Part shown: in pieces, positions 20,310 to 31,228 of the stretch
How the letters are laid out: every line of letters starts with the position of its first letter
Position numbering within the stretch: the first letter of the stretch is position 1
Assembly (NCBI RefSeq): GCF_003533305.1
Contig: NZ_DOEH01000016.1
Location: 202,608 to 266,607 of the forward strand
From: Providencia sp.
GTDB taxonomy: Bacteria > Pseudomonadota > Gammaproteobacteria > Enterobacterales > Enterobacteriaceae
DNA: 64,000 nt
Direction of reading: 5' to 3'
The notes under the pieces: generated by a model
Database searches by the model: none
What the model was told of the DNA's origin: nothing
What the model saw: the letters and a program-made list of their open reading frames with translations, nothing else
Translations under genes and position numbers: made by a program

Positions 20310-21716
20310 ATGTCATTCAGTCGGTGTCAGTCCCTTCTTATTGCAGGGGTGGCTTTGTGTATGTCTTATGTGCCTAGTAATGCTAGTGCTAATGGAACAA
20401 CCCTACTTCCGGTTCCACCATTATTAGAATCTCGCTCAGGTCAGCCTCTATTTCTAACATTACAGAAAATACATTGGTCTTTTGATGGCAAGTATTCTGC
20501 TGATGTATGGGGAGTTAATGGGTCATCACCTGGACCAACAATTAGAGTAAAAGATGGCGATGATCTAAAACTGATTTACAGTAATAGGTTGCCTGATGCT
20601 GTATCAATGACGATCAGTGGTTTACAAATCACGGGGACGCAAGTTGGTGGCGCGGCTAGACTGATTTCACCCAATGCCGATTGGTCGCCGGTGATCCCTA
20701 TTCGTCAAAATGCAGCCACACTTTGGTATCATGCGAACACCCAAGGAAAGATGGGAGAACAGATTCATAATGGTCTACTTGGCATGTGGATAGTTGACGA
20801 TGAATCGAGTAAAAATTTACGCTTACCAAAACATTATGGCGTTGATGATTTTCCTATCATTATTCAAGATAAACGATTAGATAACTTTGGTGTGCCTGAA
20901 TATCAGGCTGATGAAAATGGTTTTATTGGTGATTCATTATTAGTCAATGGTGTTCAAGATCCCTACCTTGAAGTTTCCCGTGGTTGGATCCGTTTAAGAT
21001 TACTTAATGCCTCGAACTCTAGACGCTATGTGATGAAAATCAGTGATGGTAGGCCGTTTGCGATGATAGCATCAGACCAAGGATTTTTGACGGCTCCAGT
21101 AAATATTCAAGAATTACCTCTCGCGCCAGGGGAGCGTAGAGAAGTATTGATTGATATGGCAAAAACGCAAGAGCTAACAATCACGGCTGGTGAGTCGGCA
21201 ACCTTTATGGATAGAGTCAAAGGGCTGTTTGAACCATCGTCTTCATTAATTTCAACGAATGTTTTAACGATTAAAGCAACGGGTTTAATGTCATTAGTCA
21301 CAGATGGTTTACCTACGCAGCTCGTGGATGATAAAACGCAGGTTACATCGTCGATTACTAATCGTGATATTCGTCTTGATGAACCATATGGTATTAATAA
21401 TGTGACGATTGACACCAACCGAGTGGATATCACCAGCCGTCAAGGTAGCTGGGAGCGTTGGACTGTGACGAGTAGTGTACCTCAAGCATTTCATATTGAA
21501 GGTGTACGTTTTAAAGTGATTAATCGTAATGGTCAGCCAACTCAACCGGAAGATTTTGGTTGGAAAGACACAGTTTGGGTTGATGGACGAACTGAATTAT
21601 TGGTTCAAATGATGCAGCCATCTTATAATCATTTTCCATTTTTATTCTATAGTCAAAACTTGGAAAAAGCGGATTTAGGATCAGTGGGTCAACTTGTTGT
21701 GACGCCGCAAGAGTAA
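20310..21716 (+). CDS. ftsP: Cell division protein FtsP (SufI), signal peptide lacking the twin arginine
   Basis: FtsP is a periplasmic multicopper-oxidase-like protein without copper that protects the divisome under stress. The start is ATG 20310 (MSFSRCQSLL) with CGGAGA upstream. Family blocks include LPVPPLLESRSGQPLF, NGSSPGPTIRVKDGDD, ASNSRRYVMKISDGRP and GWKDTVWVDGRTELLV; length is 468 residues. In E. coli the signal peptide carries SRRQF and is the model Tat signal. Here codons 5-6 are CGG TGT, Arg-Cys, so the twin arginine is lost while the hydrophobic region and an ASA cleavage site remain. Export by Tat is therefore doubtful. A strong terminator follows. Confidence 0.95.
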   Translation: MSFSRCQSLLIAGVALCMSYVPSNASANGTTLLPVPPLLESRSGQPLFLTLQKIHWSFDGKYSADVWGVNGSSPGPTIRVKDGDDLKLIYSNRLPDAVSMTISGLQITGTQVGGAARLISPNADWSPVIPIRQNAATLWYHANTQGKMGEQIHNGLLGMWIVDDESSKNLRLPKHYGVDDFPIIIQDKRLDNFGVPEYQADENGFIGDSLLVNGVQDPYLEVSRGWIRLRLLNASNSRRYVMKISDGRPFAMIASDQGFLTAPVNIQELPLAPGERREVLIDMAKTQELTITAGESATFMDRVKGLFEPSSSLISTNVLTIKATGLMSLVTDGLPTQLVDDKTQVTSSITNRDIRLDEPYGINNVTIDTNRVDITSRQGSWERWTVTSSVPQAFHIEGVRFKVINRNGQPTQPEDFGWKDTVWVDGRTELLVQMMQPSYNHFPFLFYSQNLEKADLGSVGQLVVTPQE

Positions 21717-21733
21717 CAAGATACGTATTACAA

Positions 21734-21770
21734 AATAAAAGCAGGCGAAATGCCTGCTTTTATTCGTTTT
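21734..21770 (+). terminator. Rho-independent terminator of ftsP
   Basis: AATAAAAGCAGGC (21734-21746) pairs perfectly with GCCTGCTTTTATT (21752-21764) around GAAAT, and CGTTTT follows. It is symmetric enough to serve both strands. Confidence 0.92.
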
Positions 21771-21850
21771 AATTTTGGTTAATTAGCGATCAAATGATCT
21801 AGTCGTGAGCTTACTGCTAGTGGCTGCTTTTGATTAGTTAAATATCGTCA

Positions 21851-22465
21851 TTAGCTCAGGGCGACACGAATTCCGAATGCAATTAAAATTACGCCCAGTA
21901 CTCTATCGACATATTTTTGCACTTTAGATAAACCTCTGCGAACTGGTGCGCTTTGGATAAGAAATACCAGTATTGGCCAATAGATAGCACCCAAGCCCCA
22001 AATAATAAAGGCAAACCAAAGTTTTTCATTAAAGGTTGAGTCTACGCTTAATACCTGCGTAAAAATTGCCAGAAAAAACAGTGTAGCTTTAGGATTCAAT
22101 ACATTACATAGAAATCCCTGCATAAAGGCTTTCTTAAATGAGACTATTTCATGTTGAGTATTATTTAAGTCAACATGCTGACCTGATTGAGGTAGTAAAC
22201 TTTTAATGCCAATCCAAATTAAATAGACAGCACCTGCATATTTTAAAATATTAAATAGCCAAGGTGTTGTGGTTATTAATACGGCGAGCCCTGCGACGCA
22301 GTAAGTCATGTGTAATGCAATCGCAACGATAATACCTAGTGCTGTCATTAGTGCGGCAGAACGCTGATAGCGAGCTGCATTTTTAATGATCAAGAAAAAA
22401 TCAGGGCCTGGAGAAAGCATGCCAAGGGTTGCAATAGTGGCAATCATGATAGTGGTTTCGTACAT
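21851..22465 (-). CDS. LysE/RhtB family amino-acid exporter
   Basis: A 204-residue inner-membrane protein of the LysE/RhtB superfamily, which exports amino acids or small metabolites. The family signature MLSPGPDFFLIIKNA lies at residues 16-30, and about six membrane segments are visible (for example GIIVAIALHMTYCVAGLAVLI, YAGAVYLIWIGI, NPKATLFFLAIFTQV). It resembles RhtC (threonine efflux) more than others, but substrate cannot be read from sequence. AAGAGA precedes the ATG. It lies exactly at the junction between two blocks that are far apart in E. coli, so it is probably not part of either ancestral operon. Confidence 0.88.
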   Translation of the reverse strand: MYETTIMIATIATLGMLSPGPDFFLIIKNAARYQRSAALMTALGIIVAIALHMTYCVAGLAVLITTTPWLFNILKYAGAVYLIWIGIKSLLPQSGQHVDLNNTQHEIVSFKKAFMQGFLCNVLNPKATLFFLAIFTQVLSVDSTFNEKLWFAFIIWGLGAIYWPILVFLIQSAPVRRGLSKVQKYVDRVLGVILIAFGIRVALS

Positions 22466-22637
22466 TTTACGATCTCTTTGTTATGATTTGTTTTTTAATG
22501 TTATTCTGACTATTAAATTTTATTGTCCGAGTATAAGTTATTGGTTCTTGTTTAAGGAAGTTTAAATTTAGTCGACGTAGCAATTCTGTTTCCGTATAGT
22601 GTGCACAATTTTTATATTTAGCTTCTAAGGTGATTAG

Positions 22638-23132
22638 ATGAATATTAGCTTAATCGCAGCATTGGCGATCGATCAGGTTATCGGCATGGAAAAAGCAATG
22701 CCTTGGAATTTACCTGGCGATCTGGCTTGGTTTAAACGTAATACTTTAAATAAACCAGTGATCATGGGGCGTGTTACTTATGAGTCAATTGGTCGTCCAT
22801 TACCACAGCGTGTTAATATTGTATTAAGTAGCCAACCTGGTGCGGATAGCAGTGTTATTTGGGTAACATCGGTTGAAGAAGCTCTCGCAGCTGCTCAGGC
22901 CGTTGAAGGCGCCGACGAAGTGATGGTTATCGGTGGTGGTAAGGTATATCAACAATTTCTTCCACTCGCAAACAAACTTTATCTGACACATGTAGATGCG
23001 GAAGTTATCGGTGATACTCATTTTCCTATTTATGAACCTGATGAGTGGGACTCAGAATTCACGGAATTTCATGAAGCTGATGAAAACAATACGCATGGCG
23101 TTTGTTTTGAGATATTAAATAAAAGAGTTTAG
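22638..23132 (+). CDS. folA: Dihydrofolate reductase
   Basis: FolA reduces dihydrofolate to tetrahydrofolate with NADPH and is the trimethoprim target. The 164 residues contain [20 protein letters not shown] with the catalytic Asp28 (E. coli Asp27), [15 protein letters not shown] and [10 protein letters not shown]. It is chromosomal-type, not a dfr cassette. Compared with E. coli it reads GRVTYESIG in place of GRHTWESIG. A strong terminator follows, and apaH converges from the right. Confidence 0.97.
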   Translation: MNISLIAALAIDQVIGMEKAMPWNLPGDLAWFKRNTLNKPVIMGRVTYESIGRPLPQRVNIVLSSQPGADSSVIWVTSVEEALAAAQAVEGADEVMVIGGGKVYQQFLPLANKLYLTHVDAEVIGDTHFPIYEPDEWDSEFTEFHEADENNTHGVCFEILNKRV

Positions 23133-23162
23133 TATTAATTTGATCAGTTAATTATTGAATAT

Positions 23163-23190
23163 AAAAATGGAGCATTTAGCTCCATTTTTT
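23163..23190 (+). terminator. Bidirectional terminator between folA and apaH
   Basis: AAAAATGGAGC (23163-23173) and GCTCCATTTTT (23179-23189) form a perfect 11-bp stem with a 5-nt loop. T-runs exist on both strands, which fits the convergent genes folA and apaH. Confidence 0.92.
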
Positions 23191-23243
23191 ATTGCTTTTT
23201 AACTCAATATTTACTGATTACATTTAAATATTAGCGAGTTAAC

Positions 23244-24071
23244 TTATTCTTTACGACGTTTTTGATATGATTGTTGTCTGTGAAACTGTTTGGTTTCCCA
23301 GTGAAATAAGGTTAAATCGCTTCCCCAGCAACAGCCTGTATCCATTGGATAGATGTGCTCAGGTGCGAATTTTCCTTCTAGCGAAGCCCAATGACCAAAA
23401 AAGATCGCGTAATCTTCAGGGATCTTACTCGGTAGTGCAAACCACGGTTTAAGTGGAGAGGGGGCTCTATCTGGTGTTTCTTTACAGACCATATCAAGCT
23501 GTCCGTTTGGAAAGCAGTAACGCATACGCGTTAATGCATTAGTACTAAAACGCAAACGTGCTAAGCCCATAAGGCTGTCTGACCAATTGTTTGGCATGTC
23601 GCCATACATAGAGTCAATAAAGAGTGGGTAAGCGTCACTGGATAATACAGCCTCAACTTCCCTTGCGCACATACGTGCCGTGTCTATGTCCCATTGAGGT
23701 GTAATACCTGCATGGGTCATGACTATTTTTTTCTCTTCATCAATCTGTAACAGAGGTTGGCGGCGTAACCAATTAATCAACTCATCGATATCTGGTGCAT
23801 TTAATAATTCATCAAGATTATCTTTGGGTTTATTACGACTAATTTTACAGAAGATCCCCAATAGGTGAAGATCATGATTGCCAAGGACTATGCGAGCAGA
23901 TGTACCCAGACTTTTAACATAGCGCAATACTTGAAGAGATTCCGGTCCACGGGCAACTAAGTCGCCTGTTAACCATACTGTATCTTGTTGTGGATCGAAA
24001 TTAACACTTTCAAGTAAATCGCGTAGTTCACGATAGCAACCGTGAATATCACCAATAATATATGTAGACAT
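23244..24071 (-). CDS. apaH: Symmetrical bis(5'-nucleosyl)-tetraphosphatase
   Basis: ApaH splits Ap4A to two ADP and also decaps Np4-capped RNA in E. coli. The 275 residues carry the calcineurin-like metal motifs [34 protein letters not shown] and MTHAGI. It is the last gene of the leftward lptD-surA-pdxA-rsmA-apaG-apaH cluster, only 2 bp after the apaG stop and without its own clear ribosome-binding site, so coupling to apaG is likely. Confidence 0.97.
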   Translation of the reverse strand: MSTYIIGDIHGCYRELRDLLESVNFDPQQDTVWLTGDLVARGPESLQVLRYVKSLGTSARIVLGNHDLHLLGIFCKISRNKPKDNLDELLNAPDIDELINWLRRQPLLQIDEEKKIVMTHAGITPQWDIDTARMCAREVEAVLSSDAYPLFIDSMYGDMPNNWSDSLMGLARLRFSTNALTRMRYCFPNGQLDMVCKETPDRAPSPLKPWFALPSKIPEDYAIFFGHWASLEGKFAPEHIYPMDTGCCWGSDLTLFHWETKQFHRQQSYQKRRKE

Positions 24072-24073
24072 AA

Positions 24074-24451
24074 TTAATTAATCAGCGTTGGTATAGCGAG
24101 GCGGAAAGCAGGGATATCGACATGAAAATTATCACCCCGACCGCTAATCATGACGTAATAACCTTCCATTGTACCCATTGGTGTTTCAAGCACAGCACCA
24201 CTAGTATAACGATATTCAGTCCCAGGATGGATAATCGGTTGTTCACCGATAACGCCTTCACCTTGAACTTCAGTTTTATGGCCATCACTATTAGTAATGA
24301 GCCAGTAACGGCTCATCAGTTGTATTGTTTCTCGGCCTAAGTTGCGGATGCAAATGGTATACGCAAAAACATAACGGGCAACTTCCGGCTGAGATTGACT
24401 CTCTATATAGACACTTTGAACTTTGATGCTCACATTCGGTTCATTAAGCAT
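24074..24451 (-). CDS. apaG: ApaG protein (Co2+/Mg2+ efflux-associated domain)
   Basis: A 125-residue ApaG protein, the E. coli length, with a fibronectin-III-like fold; its biochemical role is not settled. The start is ATG 24451 ([11 protein letters not shown]), preceded by GGAGGG; the longer open frame upstream overlaps rsmA and is not family sequence. Conserved blocks are [35 protein letters not shown] and [10 protein letters not shown]. It sits between rsmA (19 bp gap) and apaH (2 bp gap). Confidence 0.95.
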   Translation of the reverse strand: MLNEPNVSIKVQSVYIESQSQPEVARYVFAYTICIRNLGRETIQLMSRYWLITNSDGHKTEVQGEGVIGEQPIIHPGTEYRYTSGAVLETPMGTMEGYYVMISGRGDNFHVDIPAFRLAIPTLIN

Positions 24452-24470
24452 AGTGCCCTCCTTCAATATT

Positions 24471-25280
24471 CTATACTGAACGATTAGAAAGATAATTTGC
24501 CATTTTACAATAAGCTTCAACAGAGATATTTTCAGCGCGAGTGCCTGGATCAATACCTAGCATAGTGAGCTCTTCAACTGTGAATATATCACCTAAGCTA
24601 TTACGGATTGTTTTACGGCGCTGATTGAATGCCTGCGTTGTAACACGGCTTAAAAATTTAATATCCTTAACAGGATATGGAATTTCACGATGTGGAATAA
24701 GCTTAACGATGGCTGAATCTACTTTCGGTGCGGGTGTAAAAGCAGTTGGTGGTACTTCCAAGACAGGCATTACATGGCAATAATATTGAGCCATTACGCT
24801 CAGACGACCAAATGCCTTGCTACCTGGACCTGCAACTAATCTATTCACCACTTCTTTTTGTAACATGAAACTCATATCGGCAATGGAGTCGGTAAAAGTG
24901 AATAAATGAAACATTAATGGTGTGGAAATATTGTACGGCAGATTGCCAAATACACGCAGTGGTTGCCCAGCTTCTTTAGCTAACTCGCTAAAATCGACTT
25001 TCATCGCATCTTGCTGGATGATCGTTAGCTTATCTTTAAGCTGTGGGTGTACGTGTAAACGGGCGGCAAGATCACGGTCAATTTCAATGACCGTCATTTT
25101 ATCCATTCGGCTACCAACAGGCTCTGTTAATGCGCCTAGGCCGGGGCCAATTTCGACAACAGACTGGCCGTGTTGCGGATTCATTGCATCTACAATACTG
25201 TCGATAATAAATTGGTCAGTTAAAAAGTTTTGACCAAAACGTTTACGGGCAAAGTGCCCTTGGTGGACTCTATTATTCAT
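24471..25280 (-). CDS. rsmA: 16S rRNA dimethyladenosine methyltransferase
   Basis: RsmA (KsgA) dimethylates A1518 and A1519 of 16S rRNA late in small-subunit assembly. The 269 residues begin with [11 protein letters not shown], followed by the SAM-binding [12 protein letters not shown] and the catalytic NLPYNIS motif. The start ATG overlaps the pdxA stop as ATGA (25280-25277), a common coupling arrangement. An intact gene implies kasugamycin sensitivity in this respect. Confidence 0.97.
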   Translation of the reverse strand: MNNRVHQGHFARKRFGQNFLTDQFIIDSIVDAMNPQHGQSVVEIGPGLGALTEPVGSRMDKMTVIEIDRDLAARLHVHPQLKDKLTIIQQDAMKVDFSELAKEAGQPLRVFGNLPYNISTPLMFHLFTFTDSIADMSFMLQKEVVNRLVAGPGSKAFGRLSVMAQYYCHVMPVLEVPPTAFTPAPKVDSAIVKLIPHREIPYPVKDIKFLSRVTTQAFNQRRKTIRNSLGDIFTVEELTMLGIDPGTRAENISVEAYCKMANYLSNRSV

Positions 25281-26269
25281 GAATTCTTATGTGTCATCTG
25301 GATAGCTAACTTCAATGCGGTGATAAAACTTCCCGCATCGGCATGACCCGTACCTGCTAATTCTAGCGCTGTGCCGTGGTCGACAGAAGTACGGATAAAC
25401 GGCAGGCCTAGGGTGATATTCACCGCTCTGCCGAAACCTTGGTATTTTAGCACAGGAAGGCCTTGATCGTGATACATCGCCAGTACGGCATCTGCGTCAT
25501 TTAAATACTTGGGCTGAAATAATGTATCAGCAGGAAGTGGACCTATGAGGTTTATTCCTTTTTTTCTCAAGTTTTCGAGTGCGGGTATGATGGTATCAAT
25601 TTCTTCTGTGCCCATGTGGCCGCCTTCTCCTGCATGAGGATTGAGGCCGCAAACATAGATGTTGGGATTTTTAATACCAAATTTGGATTGTAAATCATGA
25701 TGCAAAATTGTAATAACTTCTTGCAAGCTTTGCTCGCTGATAGCGTCAGACACCTCTTTTAATGGGAGGTGTGTTGTGGCTAATGCAACACGTAGTTCTT
25801 GCGTGGCAAGCATCATAACGACGCGGTCGCAATGACTTCTTTGTGCGAAAAACTCAGTATGACCACTAAAAGGAATACCTGCGTCATTGATTATTCCTTT
25901 ATGTACTGGACCTGTCACAATGGCGGAGAACTCACCGTTTAAACAGCCATCAGCAGCTCTTGCTAATGTTTGAACGACATAGTCACCGTTTTGTACATCT
26001 AAGATACCGGGCGTGACTGTAGCGTTTAAGCGAACAGGAACAATCGATAAACTTCCGGGGGCTTGTGGCTCTGAGCATATATTCGCGGAATAATTTTTTA
26101 GTACTAAAGGTAAGTTAAGAAGTTTAGCTCTAGTGAGAAGTAAATCTGGGTCAGCACAAGCGACTAACTCAACATCCCACTGCATTTGAGCGAGATGAAT
26201 GAGTAAGTCAGGACCGACCCCGGCAGGTTCACCGGGGGTTATAACAATTGGCTTAATTAGTTTTTTCAT
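25277..26269 (-). CDS. pdxA: 4-hydroxythreonine-4-phosphate dehydrogenase
   Basis: PdxA oxidises 4-phosphohydroxy-L-threonine in pyridoxal phosphate synthesis. With the ATG at 26269 ([15 protein letters not shown]) it is 330 residues, against 329 in E. coli, and overlaps the surA 3' end by 17 bp; an in-frame ATG at 26290 would add seven residues. Neither start has a good ribosome-binding site, so coupling to surA is likely. Metal-binding histidines lie in [18 protein letters not shown] and YHDQGLPV. Confidence 0.96.
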   Translation of the reverse strand: MKKLIKPIVITPGEPAGVGPDLLIHLAQMQWDVELVACADPDLLLTRAKLLNLPLVLKNYSANICSEPQAPGSLSIVPVRLNATVTPGILDVQNGDYVVQTLARAADGCLNGEFSAIVTGPVHKGIINDAGIPFSGHTEFFAQRSHCDRVVMMLATQELRVALATTHLPLKEVSDAISEQSLQEVITILHHDLQSKFGIKNPNIYVCGLNPHAGEGGHMGTEEIDTIIPALENLRKKGINLIGPLPADTLFQPKYLNDADAVLAMYHDQGLPVLKYQGFGRAVNITLGLPFIRTSVDHGTALELAGTGHADAGSFITALKLAIQMTHKNS

Positions 26270-27569
26270 CTTTTTGGCTATCACGACCATCGATGACGTT
26301 TACATAAGCAGAGGCTCTTTGCTCTTGCATCCAAGTTTGTGCTTCTTCATTAAACTTGCGATTGAACAGTAAACGATAGGCTTGATCTTTTTTCGCTGCA
26401 TCTGTTTTATCAACATTACGCGTATCTTCTAACTGAATTAAATGCCAGCCAAAGTTTGAAGGAACAGGTTGGCTTAGCTCACCTTTATTCAGTTTCATCA
26501 GTGCATCACGAAATGCTGGGTCGTAAACATCAGGCATATTCCAACCTAACTCACCACCTTTCAGTGCACTACCTGGATCTTCTGAGTTTTCTTTCGCTGC
26601 ATCTTCAAATGAAATTTTTCCACTACGGATATCTTGTGAAATTTGCACCAGTTTTTGTCTTGCTTGCGTATCATCCATAATTGGTGATGATTTAATCAAG
26701 ATATGGCGAGCTTTCACTTCAGTGACTGAAATGGGTTGATTACCACCGCTGATGTCATTAACACGCAATATGTGATACCCCACACCAGAACGGATAGGGC
26801 CTACAATGTCAGATTTTTTAGCATTTTTCAGTTGTTCAGCGAATACAACTGGGAGTTCTTGTAAACGTGACCAACCCATATTGCCGCCTTTGAGCGCTTG
26901 TGGGTCTGCTGAATAGGCAATAGCGAGCTTACCGAAGTCACCGCCTTTTTTCAGTTCAGCTAAAATTTTATTCACTAAAGCTTCCGCTTTTTGTAGCTGT
27001 TCTTGGGTTGGGTTTTCAGGTAATGGAATCAAGATATGGCTTAGATTCATGCCTTGTTCGTAGTTGGCTTGTGAATTCATTTGTTCAGCAAGAGAATCAA
27101 CTTCTTGTGGCAAAATAGTCACACGGCGACGAACTTCGTTATTACGAACTTCTGAAATCAGCATCTCTTTACGAATTTCACTACGATACTGAGCCATATT
27201 GATGCCATCAGCTACTAAGCGTTTTTGCATTTGCTCAACGGTGATGTTGTTTTGGCGCGCAATATCTGCAATCGTCGCATTAACCGCTTCTTCTGGGATG
27301 TTGATTTGCATTTGGTTTGCCATTTGCAACATGATGTTATCCATCACCAGACGTTCAACGATTTGATGACGAAGAGCTTGATCATCAGGAACTTGTTGGC
27401 CAGCACCGCGTGCGTTCAATTTAACCGTGTTGATCATATTCTGGACGTCGCTTTCCAGCACAACTCCGTTATTGACGACCGCAGCCACTTTATCCATTTG
27501 CTGTGGCGCAGCTAAAGTAGCAGAGCTTGTGAACATCAGCCCCAGGATAAGCGTTCTCCAATTCTTCAT
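26253..27569 (-). CDS. surA: Periplasmic peptidyl-prolyl isomerase and outer-membrane protein chaperone SurA
   Basis: SurA escorts unfolded beta-barrel proteins, including LptD, to the Bam complex. The start is ATG 27569 ([13 protein letters not shown]), with AGGACC upstream, and gives 438 residues. A signal peptide ends at TLA-APQQ; the N-terminal chaperone domain is followed by two parvulin domains, around residues 175-275 ([32 protein letters not shown]) and 285-390 ([26 protein letters not shown]). It lies 68 bp after lptD, the usual neighbour. Confidence 0.97.
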   Translation of the reverse strand: MKNWRTLILGLMFTSSATLAAPQQMDKVAAVVNNGVVLESDVQNMINTVKLNARGAGQQVPDDQALRHQIVERLVMDNIMLQMANQMQINIPEEAVNATIADIARQNNITVEQMQKRLVADGINMAQYRSEIRKEMLISEVRNNEVRRRVTILPQEVDSLAEQMNSQANYEQGMNLSHILIPLPENPTQEQLQKAEALVNKILAELKKGGDFGKLAIAYSADPQALKGGNMGWSRLQELPVVFAEQLKNAKKSDIVGPIRSGVGYHILRVNDISGGNQPISVTEVKARHILIKSSPIMDDTQARQKLVQISQDIRSGKISFEDAAKENSEDPGSALKGGELGWNMPDVYDPAFRDALMKLNKGELSQPVPSNFGWHLIQLEDTRNVDKTDAAKKDQAYRLLFNRKFNEEAQTWMQEQRASAYVNVIDGRDSQKDEKTN

Positions 27570-27637
27570 AATGGTCCTATAAAATTGATTTTGATTCCGC
27601 AAAAGCGGGGTAATCGTGATATTCAAATTGTCTTTTA

Positions 27638-29989
27638 TCAGAAAGCACGTTGATAAGGCATAATACCTTTACTTAACATTTCCTGACTACCTAAACTATG
27701 ATTGTTATTTAGGCCTCTAAGTTCAACATTGATTGACCATTTATTATCATATTCACTGTTGAGCTTATCATTTTGCCAACCTACAATTTTACGTTCATAG
27801 CCAAGATTGACTGCCCAACAGCATGTATTGTATTGCAGTCCAACAAGCTGACTTGCAGATTGTTGTTGTTTTGTATCGTAATAATATGAACCAACAAAGC
27901 CCCAACGCTCACTTAACGGCCAACTAACAACTGTACCAATTTGTGAAATACCTTGCTGGTACTCAGGTAGTGTGTCTTTTTTGAGTACGGTAGCTTGAAT
28001 ATAATCACGATCCACAAAACGATAATTCAATTGAATTAAGCGATCTGCGTCGAAACGATATTCAGTTACCGCATTACCCATAGTGACATTACCTAGGCGG
28101 CGGTCATATTGCAATCCACCACGAATGCCCCAGTTTTCGTCAATACGCCACATTGTGTCAGTGGCCCACAGTAGTGAACCCGTATTACTTTTATCATCAA
28201 TTGGGCGGTTAGTATCACCAGCGCGAGGGCGCTCGAAGTAGTAAATTTGCCCAACAGAGAAATTAAAACGTTCCGCAAGTGCATCATCATACAGGCGGGT
28301 TGTTACACCAGTTGTAAACTGATTTGCTGATGCAATACGGTCAAGACCACTATAAATTCTATCACGGAATAAACCGCTATAATCCGACTGTAATAATGAG
28401 GAGTCGAAGTTATTGATGTTGTCTTGATCTTTATACGGAATATACAAATATTGAACGCGAGGCTCTAATGTTTGTACGTAATCACTGCCTTGGTAAAGAT
28501 CTCTTTCGAAAACAACTTTCGCGTCACTTTTAAACATTGGTAGGACACGAGTGATATTTTTTTCTAAGTTGCTATCTTTATTAGTGCTAGGAATATCTTG
28601 GTCATAATGTGTGGCGAACAATTTGAAGCTATTGTTCATATTAGCCCAACCATTTGATAAAGGTAAATTTACCTCGGGCTCAAGATGTAAACGCGTCGCA
28701 TCAGGGTTATTTTTACCTACGCTCGTAAAGCGTGCTGCTTGTGCATAGGTATGAACATCAAATGCCCCTAAGTTATTTTTATAAAAGTTTAAATCCAGCT
28801 GTGGCTCGGCTTTATAAGCACGTCGGTTAGGGTCATCAACAAAAATTTGGAATTGTTTATGAGTTAATTTAGCATTCCAGTTAGTATCCGAATAGCCTGT
28901 ACTGAATTTTTGTGTCGCATAGCCGTCAGTGGTATTACCATACTGAGAACTAAAATCAGTAAAGTATTGAGGATCACTCACTTTGGTGTAGTCAGCATTG
29001 AAGTTCCAATGCTGGTTATAGGTACCTGAATGATTCCAATAAAATAGCCAACGGTCATTACTATCTCGAGCATCACGTTTGTTACTTTCTTTATCTTTAA
29101 TATAGGCACGATCATGGTTGATGAAGTCGAATGCAACCGTTCCTGTCCCCGGCGCAACTAAATAACGGAATTCATTATTGAGTTTAACACCTCGGTGAGT
29201 CATAAACTGAGGTGTGATAGTGGCATCGTAGTTAGGTGCAATATTCCAATAATAAGGCAGAGAAAACTCTAATCCATCATTAGAGGAATAACTTCCTGTT
29301 GGAATTAAGAAACCGGAGCGGCGTTTATTTCCAATTGGCAATTGCATGTATGGGCTATAAAAAATCGGTACATCACCTACACGGAAACGTGCATGCCAAA
29401 TTTCTGCAACTTCTTCTTCACGGTCGATAATGACTTCAGAACCTTTGATGCTCCAACTATTGGTTCCCGGTAAGCAGGTGGTGAAAGTCCCGTTTTCCAT
29501 GATGGAATAGCGGTTTTCTCCACGCATTTTCATTTTTTTTGCGTCACCGCGACCCTGACGGCCTACCATCATGTAGTTACCATCATTTACATCAGTATTT
29601 TTATTATCCAAATTAGACCAAGCTGAAGGGCCTTTTAGGATAATTTGCGGGTCATCATAATGAACATTACCCGTCGCAGTGACTTCACGAACAGGTTCAG
29701 CACCTGTTGCTTGAGTTTGTGTGAGCTTAACGTTATCAGCGGTTAATGTCTGATTTCCCTGTTGTATATCAACATCGCCTTTATATTCAACAAAGTTTGG
29801 ATATTCACCTTGAACATCTTCTGCTGTTATTTGAATAGGCAAGGTGTTGGGATCGCCTTTAATAATTGGTTTAGTATAAACCGGCACGCCCAGCATGCAT
29901 TGCTCAGCGAGGTCAGCATAGGCTTGCTGACTATAAATTGCCGCCCACACCATGGTGGCAAGTATTGTTGGGTAACTTTTCTTCATCAT
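27638..29989 (-). CDS. lptD: LPS-assembly outer membrane protein LptD
   Basis: LptD, with LptE, inserts LPS into the outer leaflet. The 783 residues (784 in E. coli) begin with a signal peptide ([17 protein letters not shown]), then the OstA/jellyroll domain, then a large beta-barrel rich in alternating aromatic strands. The four disulphide cysteines are present: Cys31, the Cys in FTTCLPG, and the CC pair in [13 protein letters not shown]. An ATGATG gives two adjacent possible starts (29989 or 29986), both with a weak ribosome-binding site. It heads the leftward cluster and is divergent from djlA. Confidence 0.97.
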   Translation of the reverse strand: MMKKSYPTILATMVWAAIYSQQAYADLAEQCMLGVPVYTKPIIKGDPNTLPIQITAEDVQGEYPNFVEYKGDVDIQQGNQTLTADNVKLTQTQATGAEPVREVTATGNVHYDDPQIILKGPSAWSNLDNKNTDVNDGNYMMVGRQGRGDAKKMKMRGENRYSIMENGTFTTCLPGTNSWSIKGSEVIIDREEEVAEIWHARFRVGDVPIFYSPYMQLPIGNKRRSGFLIPTGSYSSNDGLEFSLPYYWNIAPNYDATITPQFMTHRGVKLNNEFRYLVAPGTGTVAFDFINHDRAYIKDKESNKRDARDSNDRWLFYWNHSGTYNQHWNFNADYTKVSDPQYFTDFSSQYGNTTDGYATQKFSTGYSDTNWNAKLTHKQFQIFVDDPNRRAYKAEPQLDLNFYKNNLGAFDVHTYAQAARFTSVGKNNPDATRLHLEPEVNLPLSNGWANMNNSFKLFATHYDQDIPSTNKDSNLEKNITRVLPMFKSDAKVVFERDLYQGSDYVQTLEPRVQYLYIPYKDQDNINNFDSSLLQSDYSGLFRDRIYSGLDRIASANQFTTGVTTRLYDDALAERFNFSVGQIYYFERPRAGDTNRPIDDKSNTGSLLWATDTMWRIDENWGIRGGLQYDRRLGNVTMGNAVTEYRFDADRLIQLNYRFVDRDYIQATVLKKDTLPEYQQGISQIGTVVSWPLSERWGFVGSYYYDTKQQQSASQLVGLQYNTCCWAVNLGYERKIVGWQNDKLNSEYDNKWSINVELRGLNNNHSLGSQEMLSKGIMPYQRAF

Positions 29990-30195
29990 TAAATATGCGG
30001 TTCCGTCAGAGTAGGCATAGTCGGCAAACGCTCAAAGACTAACTTAGCCAATTACTTTGCGCCAGTATAATCATAAACTTTACGTGTGGGTAGCTAGAAC
30101 ATAGTCGTTATGAACATAGTTGTTATGCATAACAGCAAAATGAATAGTATGATAATGCAAAATTGCATTCTGAGCATTGAAGAATTGAGGGATAT

Positions 30196-31011
30196 ATGCA
30201 CTATTGGGGCAAAATTATTGGTGTCATACTGGCAATCGTCTCTGGTTTAGGGTTTTGGGGCGCTTTAGTTGGTTTAATTATTGGGCACGGATTTGATAAA
30301 GCATCCGCACAACGTAAATTTTCGGGTGGCATGAATAAGCGTGACAGGCAGATTATTTTCTTTGCGAGCACCTTTCAAATTCTTGGACATTTAACCAAGT
30401 CAAAAGGGCGTGTAACCGAGACTGATATACAGCTCGCTACAAATTTAATGGATAGAATGCAACTTCATGGTGAGACACGAAAAGCTGCTCAACAGGCTTT
30501 TAGAGAAGGTAAATCACCAGACTTTCCATTGAGAGATGTCCTCAAGCAATTACGTATGGCATGTTACGGTCGATTTGACTTGATTCAGATGTTTCTGGAA
30601 ATTCAATTGCAAGCTGCTTTCGCGGATGGCAACTTGCATCCGAATGAAAGAAAAGTGCTGTTTATTATTGCCGAAGAATTGGGTATTTCAAAAGTTCAGT
30701 TTGAACAGTTCCTCGATATGATCCAAAGTGGCCGTCAATTTGGTCAGGGTTATTCGCAGCAGCAATCAGGTGGCTATTATCAGCAATCAAGTGGACCTAC
30801 CCTTGAAGATGCTTGTAAAGTGCTTGGCGTGTCTCCGAGTGACGATCCAACAAAAATTAAACGCGCCTACCGTAAGCTGATGACTGAACATCATCCAGAT
30901 AAATTAGTTGCAAAAGGTTTACCACCGGAAATGATGGAAATAGCTAAGCAAAAAGCGCAATCAATTCAAGCAGCTTATGATCTTGTGAAGAAAGAGCGTG
31001 GCTTCAAATAA
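30196..31011 (+). CDS. djlA: Membrane-anchored DnaJ-like co-chaperone DjlA
   Basis: DjlA stimulates DnaK and affects Rcs signalling in E. coli. The 271 residues start with one membrane helix (residues 5-30, [22 protein letters not shown]), then a TerB-like domain ([34 protein letters not shown]), a Gln/Gly/Tyr-rich linker and a C-terminal J domain with the HPD motif in [18 protein letters not shown] precedes the ATG. It is divergent from lptD and followed by a degenerate ERIC-like sequence. Confidence 0.96.
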   Translation: MHYWGKIIGVILAIVSGLGFWGALVGLIIGHGFDKASAQRKFSGGMNKRDRQIIFFASTFQILGHLTKSKGRVTETDIQLATNLMDRMQLHGETRKAAQQAFREGKSPDFPLRDVLKQLRMACYGRFDLIQMFLEIQLQAAFADGNLHPNERKVLFIIAEELGISKVQFEQFLDMIQSGRQFGQGYSQQQSGGYYQQSSGPTLEDACKVLGVSPSDDPTKIKRAYRKLMTEHHPDKLVAKGLPPEMMEIAKQKAQSIQAAYDLVKKERGFK

Positions 31012-31015
31012 CTCA

Positions 31016-31110
31016 TACCCATCATATTTCGTGCCGAAGCGTTGTTGGCTTCACTCAGTTATTCGGGGCACATATTTTTTCAGGCTCCCTGAGTAGCCGA
31101 GCGATAACGC
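31016..31110. repeat. Degenerate ERIC-like element, copy 3
   Basis: The left half matches the other copies (TACCCATCATATTTCG, GTTGTTGGCTTCACTCAG, GGCACATA), but the right half has diverged and lacks the closing CTCGAATTATTTAGGG. It follows the djlA stop by 4 bp. Confidence 0.5.
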
Positions 31111-31167
31111 GGGGTGTTTTTGGTGTGTATGGTTACGAAAAATATATTGATATAAATAATGCTCATC

Positions 31168-31192
31168 AAGCCGTAGTATCTAGCTACGGCTT
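31168..31192. terminator. Hairpin between convergent djlA and rluA
   Basis: AAGCCGTAG (31168-31176) pairs with CTACGGCTT (31184-31192), a perfect 9-bp stem with a 7-nt loop. T-runs on both sides are short, so termination is likely but not strong. Confidence 0.5.
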
Positions 31193-31228
31193 TGATTATA
31201 TAGTGCATAATAAATCGATTGAATGGAA

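Noticed and set aside
22638..23132. folA as an acquired trimethoprim-resistance gene
   Set aside because: It sits next to apaH in the normal core position, reads like the chromosomal enterobacterial enzyme and has no cassette or attC features.
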